NCBI GenBank assembly: GCA_025462755.1
Contig: JAOAPF010000210.1
Location: 1 to 45,090, forward strand
DNA: 45,090 bases
Direction of reading: 5' to 3'
Source: Edaphobacter sp.
GTDB taxonomy: Bacteria; Acidobacteriota; Terriglobia; Terriglobales; Acidobacteriaceae
Position numbers and translations under genes: made by a program
The notes under the pieces: model-generated
The model's input: only the letters and a program-made list of their open reading frames with translations
Databases searched by the model: none
What the model was told of the DNA's origin: nothing
Shown: positions 1 through 6,445 of the stretch, one piece after another
How the letters are laid out: each line of letters begins with the position of its first letter
Numbering within the stretch: position 1 is the stretch's first letter

Positions 1-1
1 T

Positions 2-586
2 CTTTGCCTCGAGCAAACGCTGGAGGATATGAAAGGTATGGCGCTCGTGTGCGGCATTCCCCATGAGCGATTCTCGGAACTTTACTGGAAGCTACGGCCG
101 CCCTACGACCGGGGTGATATCGATGGAGCTGCCTACTGGACAGCGGTTGTTGGCCAGCAAGAACTGGGTTTGAGCAGAGATCAGATAGCAACGCTAATCA
201 AGCTCGATAGCGAAAGTATCACTCGACCAAATCAAGGCGCTGTGCAATGGGCAAAGCTGCTGCACCATGAAGGCTTCCCCTTAACCCTTCTCTCAAACAT
301 GCCGCTCGAACTCAGTCGCCATGTGACCAAGTCCTTTCCGAGCCTCTCTACATTCGAACACCTGATTTATTCCTGCGACTACGGGTCGATAAAGCCGGAA
401 CTGGCGATCTATCGAAATTGTCTCGAACTACTCAAAGCGGCCCCGCAAGACATCTTGTACCTGGATGATCGCGCCGAAAACGTTGAGGCGGCAGCTCGCT
501 TAGGAATTAACTCTGTACTATTCGACACGGTAGAAAAGACTGCATCAAGAGTCGAAAGCCGATTCGACATCCCCGTCCCGAGTTAG
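2..586 (+). CDS. HAD-superfamily hydrolase (subfamily IA type), 5' end outside window
   Basis: The reading frame is open to the left edge, so the N-terminus, which should hold the DxD nucleophile loop, lies outside the window; an internal ATG at 29 is probably not the start. The visible 194 residues fit the cap and C-terminal core of HAD phosphatases of the haloacid dehalogenase/epoxide-hydrolase N-terminal phosphatase type. A helical cap (FSELYWKLRPPYDRG...YW) is followed by motif II (LTLLSNMP), the motif III lysine (GSIKPELAIY) and motif IV (ILYLDDRAENVEAA). The family hydrolyses small phosphate esters through an aspartyl-phosphate; the substrate cannot be told here. No partner gene is visible. 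The gene is followed by a gap of about 310 bases and then convergent genes. Confidence 0.85.
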   Translation, partial: LCLEQTLEDMKGMALVCGIPHERFSELYWKLRPPYDRGDIDGAAYWTAVVGQQELGLSRDQIATLIKLDSESITRPNQGAVQWAKLLHHEGFPLTLLSNMPLELSRHVTKSFPSLSTFEHLIYSCDYGSIKPELAIYRNCLELLKAAPQDILYLDDRAENVEAAARLGINSVLFDTVEKTASRVESRFDIPVPS

Positions 587-635
587 GTGACAGTTGTTGG
601 ACGTGTACGTTGCAAGTTGCACACGTTGGAAGGAT

Positions 636-659
636 TGCAAGCCTAGGGGACGGCTTGCA
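636..659. repeat. Inverted repeat, 8-bp stem
   Basis: TGCAAGCC and GGCTTGCA form a perfect 8-bp stem around an 8-base loop, about 50 bases after the HAD stop codon. It could end transcription of the HAD gene or be an operator. There is no clear downstream T-run, so the terminator reading is weak. Confidence 0.5.
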
Positions 660-708
660 CCTGCATATACCTTGAGCTGTCCCGTTGCGGCTGATGGGAG
701 CCATCCTT

Positions 709-728
709 TATATACTGCTATATACTGC
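709..728. repeat. Perfect 10-bp tandem direct repeat
   Basis: TATATACTGC is repeated twice head to tail with no spacer, followed by an AT-rich AATATT. A one-turn direct repeat can be a binding site for a regulator on one DNA face, or replication slippage. There is no gene start just downstream on either strand that it would obviously control. Confidence 0.6.
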
Positions 729-899
729 AATATTCTTGCCGCTAAGCTGGCACAGATGCCTCTAATGATCCTTAGCCTGGTGCCCTACTGCGGGACGGCA
801 GTGAACCAAGAATCGGCCCTAACTGCCAGACGTGTCACTTGACTGGCGAATAGTACGGCGCTGGGTCGAGCCTCGGTTAGCTGGTTTTCATGCTGGCCT

Positions 900-1820
900 T
901 CATTTCGCTCGTGGCGACACAACCTCTTTGGGATCCTTGTCATCGCGGAGGCCGAGGAACACGGGGTGCCGCAGCTTTCCGTCCTTGGTCCATTCCGTGT
1001 AGGAAACCTGAGCGACAAGCTTTGGGGATATGAAGGCTGCATGACGGATTCGAGGAAAATCTTCAACGGTTGGCTGCTTCCGTTTGCGCCATTGAAATTT
1101 GCGATAGAGCGAGGCGAGAATTTCGCGAGTGAATCCCGTTCCCACTTTCCCCACATATCGGAGCTTCCCGTTTTCGTAAGCACCGAGCAAAAGTGCGCCA
1201 AAATATTCCCGAGAACCTGACGGCTCGGTATAACCAACAATGATGAATTCGTCTTCCTGGTTGACCTTTACTTTTAGCCAATCGCGGCTTCGCCCTTCGA
1301 CATACACCGACTCCAGTCGCTTCGCCACCAGGCCTTCGTATCCCCGCTGTTTTGACACCCGAAAAGCTGCAAGGCCATTTGCCGAGAGCCTCCGGGACAA
1401 CATCAGACCGTGGCTCTCGCGCACCGACCGCTCGAGTTCCGCGCGCCGAATCGAAAGAGCTTCTTGCCGTAGGTCTCGTCCATTCACATACAGGCAGTCG
1501 AATACGGCGTAGCGAGCACGGCCGATTCCCCGCTGCAGCAACTGGAAGCTTGAAATCTTATGACGATCCAGTGCAACGACTTCCCCGTCGAGCAGCAAGG
1601 TAGTCGGCCGCAGTGCACGGATTGTTCGCGCAATCGCCGGGAAACTTTCGCTGCGGTTCTTGTCATTCCGGCTGAACAACGTGACTTTGGATCCTTCTTT
1701 ATAAGCAAGAATTCGGATGCCGTCGTATTTCTCTTCGTAGACCCATCCGGGCGCATGAAATGGTTCACCCACCAGCGTGGCGAGCATGGGTCGCACACGA
1801 AATGGAATCTTGTCTTTCAC
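900..1820 (-). CDS. ATP-dependent DNA ligase, LigD/LigC-type stand-alone ligase
   Basis: Joins nicked or broken DNA through a lysyl-AMP intermediate. The nucleotidyltransferase motif EEKYDGIRI places the catalytic lysine near residue 31 of this start. LLLDGEVVALD, VFDCLYVNG, YEGLVAKR and DWLKVK follow as the later conserved motifs, and an OB-fold starts at DEFIIVGYTEPSG. At 306 residues it matches the minimal ligase domain of bacterial end-joining LigD, without polymerase or phosphoesterase domains; no Ku gene is visible. The frame stays open up to 2147, but that part lies antisense to the HXXEE gene and lacks homology-like content. I chose GTG 1820, just before the family's RPMLATL motif; ATG 1787 is an alternative. 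It is the last gene of a compact minus-strand set that starts at a probable ECF41 promoter. Confidence 0.88.
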   Translation of the reverse strand: MKDKIPFRVRPMLATLVGEPFHAPGWVYEEKYDGIRILAYKEGSKVTLFSRNDKNRSESFPAIARTIRALRPTTLLLDGEVVALDRHKISSFQLLQRGIGRARYAVFDCLYVNGRDLRQEALSIRRAELERSVRESHGLMLSRRLSANGLAAFRVSKQRGYEGLVAKRLESVYVEGRSRDWLKVKVNQEDEFIIVGYTEPSGSREYFGALLLGAYENGKLRYVGKVGTGFTREILASLYRKFQWRKRKQPTVEDFPRIRHAAFISPKLVAQVSYTEWTKDGKLRHPVFLGLRDDKDPKEVVSPRAK

Positions 1821-1879
1821 ACCAACTGAGATGCCCGGGGGAGTTGCTGCGCTGTGGATATATGATGACCTCGACCAGA

Positions 1880-2587
1880 TCAGTGACGTGTTTTTTCGCG
1901 ATCGTTCTTCAGCAGTCTGTAAATGGCGTAGATCCCAGGAAACATCGGCAGCACGGCCGTGTACATGCCTGCGAAATAATACTTCCCAGTAGTCTGGAGA
2001 TAGTAGTTCGGCATATTGGAGATGAGCGCGCCGTTCGGGAATACGTGCGAGATCGGCTGTGAAAGTTCGGGATTCAAAACTGGGCGGATCAACGGGAAGA
2101 TGAAATGAGTGAACTCGGCGACGCCCGGCCCGATAAAGATGAACCAAGCCAGGAAACCCGCGAACCGGACTCGATAGAACAGTCCAATCGCCGTGAGTGC
2201 GTATAGGGTAGGGCCTACAAATGCGAATACCAACAGAAAAGCTCGTTCCGTCCAGGTAATGTTGAAAAGCCGGCTCATTGCCGGTGCGAATTTTGTCAAA
2301 TATTCCTCCGTCATGTGGATTTCGAGAGCAGCCACCGTCAGCAGGAAAATTGGCAGAATCGTTTCCGGAGCAGCCGGTCTCTTGAGGTAGGTTTTTGACC
2401 AGGCAATAACCGCTGCGAAGCCGGAGCCGCCGACGATGATTACCGGTGGAATGCCGATCGCGTTGTAGCCCACGACGGCAGTGCCGATAACGCAGGCGAG
2501 GGCCAAGGCGATGTTGGCAGTCCGAACAGCAGGGAAATTCTGTCGCTCCATATCGATTTCCGTTTCGGTGCGTTCCTTTGCGATCAT
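1880..2587 (-). CDS. HXXEE-type integral membrane protein
   Basis: A 235-residue protein with several hydrophobic segments and the exact motif HMTEE (residues 91-95) in a membrane segment, the signature of the HXXEE family of unknown function. A second conserved patch, GVAEFTHFIFPLI, and a late YYFAGMYTAVLP segment also fit. The paired acids and histidines within membrane helices suggest a metal-dependent membrane activity, but no function is established. ATG 2551 is an alternative start. It lies 34 bases after the NmrA-like gene and about 60 before the ligase gene, so it is probably co-transcribed with both. Confidence 0.75.
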   Translation of the reverse strand: MIAKERTETEIDMERQNFPAVRTANIALALACVIGTAVVGYNAIGIPPVIIVGGSGFAAVIAWSKTYLKRPAAPETILPIFLLTVAALEIHMTEEYLTKFAPAMSRLFNITWTERAFLLVFAFVGPTLYALTAIGLFYRVRFAGFLAWFIFIGPGVAEFTHFIFPLIRPVLNPELSQPISHVFPNGALISNMPNYYLQTTGKYYFAGMYTAVLPMFPGIYAIYRLLKNDREKTRH

Positions 2588-2621
2588 GACGGGCTACTCT
2601 GGCGGAGATGGAACTAAGCAG

Positions 2622-3248
2622 TCACGAGCTCACGCCGAAAATCTTTCTTGCAGTGGAGGTGTCTTCGAGCAGCCGCAAAAAACAATCGGCTACATTCGCG
2701 CGGGAAATAGAAAACCCGAATCGCGGCAAATGTCCTTCTCGCACTCTATATTGACCGGTATGTTTGGCGTCTGTAAGTTTTGGCGGACGAAGCAAGGTCC
2801 AGTCCAACTCGCTTTCTCGGATTATCGTCTCCATATCCATTGCATCGGCTACAACAGTAGGAAAAAAGAGCTTGCCGAGAAGATACGCCGGTGGCATCAG
2901 GGCATCCTTGAACAAGAATGCTGCTGATTCGAGGATCACCCGCTTGACGCCTGCTTGACCCAACCCTTGGGATAGCGCCGCAGCAAAGTCTCTGAGCAAG
3001 TGCTGGTCTGAGAGCGCAATCGGTACGCGAGGTCCGAATGCGGATAGCACAGCGTCGTGTCCCACCGCGACCGCTCCGAGCGCGGAACTATCCAATGGGC
3101 TTCCCTGCTTCACCGTTATCAAATCCTTATAGCTGCCGAGCTTTTCTGGTGATCGAACAAACGCGGTTACGCTATGCCCGCGTACGATTGTTTGGCGAAC
3201 GATCTCCATTCCTGTTCCACCGGTGGCGCCCAAAATGAGAACCCGCAT
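2622..3248 (-). CDS. NAD(P)-binding NmrA/SDR-like oxidoreductase or epimerase
   Basis: A 208-residue Rossmann protein of the atypical SDR (NAD(P)H-binding, NmrA-like) type. The N-terminal MRVLILGATGGTG holds the dinucleotide-binding glycines at residues 7-13. VTAFVRSPEKL follows the second strand, and WTLLRPPKLTD resembles the conserved late segment of the family. The start at 3248 has AGGA just upstream and places the Rossmann strand right at the N-terminus; an earlier ATG at 3281 would add a non-conserved tail. Oxidoreductase/epimerase proteins of this class are frequent partners of ECF41 sigma factors, and that sigma gene is nearby. The substrate is unknown. Confidence 0.85.
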   Translation of the reverse strand: MRVLILGATGGTGMEIVRQTIVRGHSVTAFVRSPEKLGSYKDLITVKQGSPLDSSALGAVAVGHDAVLSAFGPRVPIALSDQHLLRDFAAALSQGLGQAGVKRVILESAAFLFKDALMPPAYLLGKLFFPTVVADAMDMETIIRESELDWTLLRPPKLTDAKHTGQYRVREGHLPRFGFSISRANVADCFLRLLEDTSTARKIFGVSS

Positions 3249-3296
3249 CGATATTCCTGAACCCCAAGTCTGATCTTTCAATTCTGAATTTCGGCC

Positions 3297-3683
3297 CTAG
3301 CTGGCCTGATTAATCAGAGCCGTTAAGCGCCTAGTCGTCGGACGACAAATATAGGAAATAACCAATGCACCGAAGGTGATCAACGGCTCCAAGGCCAACA
3401 ATCCGTCCCCGGAAGAGTAATGAGAGTAGGAAGCACTGAGAATCGTGATGCCGCAACCCACGTAAGCCCACTCTTTCAGCCGGGGCATCCCGGGCGCCAA
3501 TAGCACGAAAACACCCGCAAGTTTGCCGACTCCAAGCAGGTTCGAGAAATAGCGAGGGTATCCCAGATGCGCTAACGCCTTCATCATGGGACCGGCGTGG
3601 GTGATCGCCAGGCTGCCTGAAACTCCGATTACACAGCTAACGAAAACGGTTGCGGTCCAGTAGGCGATCGATCTTTGTCTCAT
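3297..3683 (-). CDS. DoxX-like small membrane protein
   Basis: 128 residues with four hydrophobic segments and the typical DoxX-like pattern: GVGKLAGVFVLLAPGMPRLKEWAYVG followed by SYSHYSSGD. The family is linked to redox and thiol stress in membranes, with no defined reaction for this subtype. ATG 3683 has AGGAG eight bases upstream and is preferred over 3713, because 3704-3730 holds a probable ECF41 promoter that the longer start would overlap. It is the first gene of the minus-strand set doxX-like, NmrA-like, HXXEE, ligase. Confidence 0.85.
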   Translation of the reverse strand: MRQRSIAYWTATVFVSCVIGVSGSLAITHAGPMMKALAHLGYPRYFSNLLGVGKLAGVFVLLAPGMPRLKEWAYVGCGITILSASYSHYSSGDGLLALEPLITFGALVISYICRPTTRRLTALINQAS

Positions 3684-3703
3684 CTTCTCGCTCCTGTCTA
3701 CTA

Positions 3704-3730
3704 GACCGGACAAGACGACGATTTGTGACA
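3704..3730 (-). promoter_or_regulatory. Probable ECF41 promoter for the doxX-like gene set
   Basis: Read on the minus strand: TGTCACA (3730-3724), a 15-base spacer beginning AATCG, then CGGTC (3708-3704), 20 bases before the start codon at 3683. The published ECF41 consensus is TGTCACA, about 16 bases, then CGTC; here the -10 reads GGTC at spacing 16. The first 12 bases and the spacing are identical to the site at 4894-4920. Confidence 0.7.
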
Positions 3731-3737
3731 GAGCTGG

Positions 3738-4673
3738 CTAATTCGTCAGAGGAGGAATGTGAGAAAGCTTCTCTGGATTGGTGACGATGTAGATGTTCTG
3801 GATGCGGCCATTCTGAACGTCCAATGTGAGAACTGAGTGCGGCTTTCCGTCGAGGTAGTTGACCAACCCTGGTGCACCGTTGATCCGAACCATTTTCCTG
3901 ACTAGCGTCGCCGGCACCAACCGCTTCAGGCTTCCCAGGATTCCCCGAGCGACCTTGTCAGCCCCACGAACTTCATTCGGTACGGCAAGCCCTTTCCCTC
4001 CGCCATCGGAGTGAAGCACAACGTCCTTCGATAATAGTTCGATCAGGCCAGTCATTTCGCCGGTCCCCACAGCCGTTAGGAACCGCTCGAGCAGGTCCGT
4101 TCGTTTCGGCTCTGGCACTTCGAAGCGTGGGCGCATGGTGCTGACATGTTGCCGGGCTCTTCGAAGGATTTGGCGGCAGTTAACCTCACTCTGGCCCACT
4201 ATGTTCGCGATTTCGGAATACTCATATTCGAACACCTCGCGCAGAAGGAACACGGCGCGCTCGATCGGAGTCAACCGCTCCAACAGAACCAGGAAGGCAA
4301 TCGATAAGGATTCATCGACTTTGATGATGGCGAAAGGATCGCTCGTGGGATCGGTAACGATCGGCTCCGGAAGCCACTCTCCGACGTACTCCTCGCGCCG
4401 GACCCGAGCCGACTGCAGGTGGTTGATGCAGAGCCGGCTGATGATCGTGACCAGAAATGCTCGTGGGGACTCGATCTTCTCGTCAGCGGACTGCTGCCAG
4501 CGAATAAATGTCTCCTGGAGCATATCTTCCGCGTCCGCCACGCTACCTAGCATGCGGTAGGCAATGGAAAAGAGCAGGCTTCGGTACTGGTCAAACGTGG
4601 CCAGGTAGATCGACGCGTCAGGATCAGGCTGTCGTCCTTCGCGACTATCGGAAGCCTTTTTTGGTTTGCGCAT
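3738..4673 (-). CDS. ECF41-family RNA polymerase sigma factor (SigJ-like) with SnoaL-like C-terminal domain
   Basis: Directs RNA polymerase to a small regulon. Region 2 spans about residues 27-95 (FSIAYRMLGSVADAEDMLQETFIRW) and region 4 about 120-178 (LTPIERAVFLLREVFEYEYSEIA). A C-terminal SnoaL-like domain of about 110 residues follows. All three ECF41 hallmarks are present: WLPEP at 100-104, DGGGK at 223-227 and NPEKL at 299-303. In this family the C-terminal domain replaces an anti-sigma factor and tunes activity, and indeed none is encoded nearby. I chose ATG 4673 (GGAAGAAAG upstream) over GTG 4703. A third ECF41-like site at 4819-4844 points at this gene, so it may regulate itself. Confidence 0.93.
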   Translation of the reverse strand: MRKPKKASDSREGRQPDPDASIYLATFDQYRSLLFSIAYRMLGSVADAEDMLQETFIRWQQSADEKIESPRAFLVTIISRLCINHLQSARVRREEYVGEWLPEPIVTDPTSDPFAIIKVDESLSIAFLVLLERLTPIERAVFLLREVFEYEYSEIANIVGQSEVNCRQILRRARQHVSTMRPRFEVPEPKRTDLLERFLTAVGTGEMTGLIELLSKDVVLHSDGGGKGLAVPNEVRGADKVARGILGSLKRLVPATLVRKMVRINGAPGLVNYLDGKPHSVLTLDVQNGRIQNIYIVTNPEKLSHIPPLTN

Positions 4674-4712
4674 CAATACTTTCTTCCGTTCGATCCAGGC
4701 CACTCTAACGTG

Positions 4713-4743
4713 TAACTAATTATCGTACGTGAATTGATTAGTT
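4713..4743. promoter_or_regulatory. Inverted repeat just upstream of the sigma gene, possible operator
   Basis: TAACTAAT and ATTAGTT form a 7-bp inverted repeat with a 16-base spacer, 40-70 bases before the sigma start codon and inside its predicted leader. It could bind a second regulator. There is no direct evidence for this. Confidence 0.35.
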
Positions 4744-4818
4744 CTCCTCAGCGAGAACAATCCTGAACTACCTGCCTAAAAGCGGCATGAGCCTGAAGGT
4801 CACTGCCTTAATTAAGAA

Positions 4819-4844
4819 GACCGGAGGCGAAGCGTTTTGTGACA
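4819..4844 (-). promoter_or_regulatory. Possible ECF41 autoregulatory promoter
   Basis: Read on the minus strand: TGTCACAAAACG starting at 4844, then CGGTC at 4823-4819 after a 14-base spacer, one base shorter than at the other two sites. It faces the sigma factor gene with a leader of about 145 bases. The match of both elements is striking, but the spacer and leader length make it the weakest of the three. Confidence 0.5.
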
Positions 4845-4893
4845 TGAACTTTCCCGGCGCGAAAACTTTAATAGGCTTGAGATCGTCAGAGGG

Positions 4894-4920
4894 TGTCACA
4901 AATCGGAGCGCCTGTCGGTC
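4894..4920 (+). promoter_or_regulatory. Probable ECF41 promoter for the small membrane protein gene
   Basis: TGTCACA (4894-4900), 15-base spacer, CGGTC (4916-4920), 41 bases before the ATG at 4962. The first 12 bases, TGTCACAAATCG, and the spacing equal those of the site at 3730-3704 on the other strand. Confidence 0.7.
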
Positions 4921-4961
4921 CTCCTTCAATGACGGCTCATTGCCGTGAGAAGGAGCTTTAT

Positions 4962-5348
4962 ATGGCATTGTTGAAGCTGTATCGCGGCGTACTGCTCGTG
5001 AATGTAACTGGGATGTTGCTCCAGTCGGTGCTCGCGGGAAGGATACTCACGGGGAACGGACACGCGCTCGTATTCCATGAACGCACAGCCAAGCTATTGG
5101 TGATCATGGCGTGCGTGCAATTGTTGGCTGCGATTTATATGCGGCTTAGGAAATTGTGTCCGCTTTGGGTTCCACTGGCAAGCGCCGGCCTTGTGCTGGC
5201 AGAGCTAATCGAATTCGCCGCCGGCCACATGCAGAACGTTGCGCTACATATCCCTTTAGGGGTTGCGATCTTCGGCGGATTCTTGCGCCAGCTCTTGTGG
5301 TCTACACGAGAAGCCAACCAGGCGCGTTCTGTTGAAGTAATCAAGTGA
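4962..5348 (+). CDS. Small integral membrane protein, function unknown
   Basis: 128 residues with about four hydrophobic segments (VLLVNVTGMLLQSVLAG, LLVIMACVQLLAAIYM, a central LASAGLVLAELIEF and HIPLGVAIFGGFL). The ending resembles small membrane proteins of unknown function common in soil bacteria; I cannot name a family with certainty. ATG 4962 has AGGAG seven bases upstream; a longer frame from 4893 would run through the ECF41-like promoter and is rejected. Divergent from the sigma gene and with the same promoter motif as the doxX-like gene, it is a likely second target of the ECF41 factor. Confidence 0.8.
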   Translation: MALLKLYRGVLLVNVTGMLLQSVLAGRILTGNGHALVFHERTAKLLVIMACVQLLAAIYMRLRKLCPLWVPLASAGLVLAELIEFAAGHMQNVALHIPLGVAIFGGFLRQLLWSTREANQARSVEVIK

Positions 5349-5460
5349 GATTTGGTTAATTCTCTCGCCTTCGCCTACGAACTTGAGTTCAATGTTCACC
5401 CGATCCCGGCAAAGGTTTAACAATCTCTCCTACTAAAACATGGTGGCTTAAACCCGGGCG

Positions 5461-6445
5461 TTACGGCTTCGCTTCCGAGGCGGTAAAGGCGTAATTGCCG
5501 ATGTATCCGGCGGAACGAACCTGTATTGTGTATTTTCCTCCGGAGGGAACTTTCCAATCAAAGTTGAGATGATCCAAACCGACAAGACCGATGCGGCCTG
5601 TGTCACCATCCGTCGTCACCCTGATCTCCAGGTTAGGGCAGGTCTGGCTACACTTTCCTTCTATAGAAACTCTGGAACCGGGAGTCGCTGTGAAGTCATA
5701 GAACTGCTGGGCCCCTTGCGCAGTTATGCGTCCAGCTCCTCGCGTGGGAGCGTCCGGGGACACGGTCAACGGCAGCCGCACTGCAAAGTGCTGATCGGGC
5801 GGAACTGAGCGCAAAGAAAAGCTATAACGTGCCGGATCCTTCTCAGTCCTTGCCACAATGCGATAGGTCCCACTCTGCGGCAGCACTTCGCGGCCCAGAT
5901 CGTGACAGCCGGCTTGCCCATCCAAGCGATGGTTGTCAGGCGCAAAAATATCCAGGGAAGGAACAGCGCCCTCACACGGGCCAATGCCCAAATACACGAT
6001 TTCTCCTGCTTGCGCATTGAATGAATAGGACTGTCGTTGGCCGACCTGGGTGATTGTTCCCGCGCCCGCAGGATGCCCGGGAGAGATCGAGTCATCAATT
6101 TTGATCGGGAACTGGTTGAGCGGAGTTGTACGCAATGAGAAAGTGTAGTGCGCGGTACTGGATGCGGAAGCCACAATGCGGTATGTACCCGCTACTGGCA
6201 GCGTTATGGGACCAAAATCTCGACACGCGCCGACACCATCGAGCACGCCATCGCCAGGCTCGACAAGATTAAAACCGGGCATTGTTCCGCTGCACGGGCC
6301 AACTGCAACGTAGATGTTGTCTCCAGCTTTGGCGGCAAAGGAGTACGTCTGCTTCTGTCCAGTCTTCAAGATCGCGCCTGCACCTTTTGCCGGATGGTCA
6401 GTCGAGACCGTGTCACCGATTTTGATGTCGTAATGGTCGGAAGGC
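5461..6445 (-). repeat. Three tandem protein-domain repeats in the RHS protein
   Basis: Repeat 1 is encoded at about 6120-6445, repeat 2 at 5803-6120 and repeat 3 at 5461-5803. Each starts with an IKIGDTVS / IKIDDSIS / RLPLTVS strand, followed by G.GQ..YSF and GTYRI or GKYTI. Repeats 1 and 2 share GPC and a second C before a DFG/DLG. The third is more diverged and lacks the second cysteine position. Confidence 0.75.

Larger units (their letters stand above)
587..899. other. Intergenic gap between convergent genes, no credible gene
   Basis: This stretch separates the plus-strand HAD gene from the minus-strand ligase gene. A short plus-strand open frame at 594-842 has no convincing start site, no recognisable domain and a composition unlike the neighbours, so I do not call it. 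The gap holds an 8-bp-stem inverted repeat (636-659), a perfect 10-bp tandem repeat (709-728), and a short inverted pair ACGTGT/ACACGT at 601-606 and 621-626. No classical terminator with a T-run and no tRNA is evident. Confidence 0.6.

Noticed and set aside
831..860. TGTCACT-type match resembling an ECF41 -35 box
   Set aside because: No plus-strand gene starts downstream and the second half does not fit; treated as chance.
1821..2147. N-terminal extension of the DNA ligase frame
   Set aside because: It would overlap the HXXEE gene on the same strand in another frame by more than 260 bases, and its sequence lacks ligase features.
5349..5460. Immunity gene downstream of the RHS gene
   Set aside because: Only about 110 bases remain before the convergent membrane protein gene, with no frame; together with the VWD ending this argues against a toxin/immunity pair.
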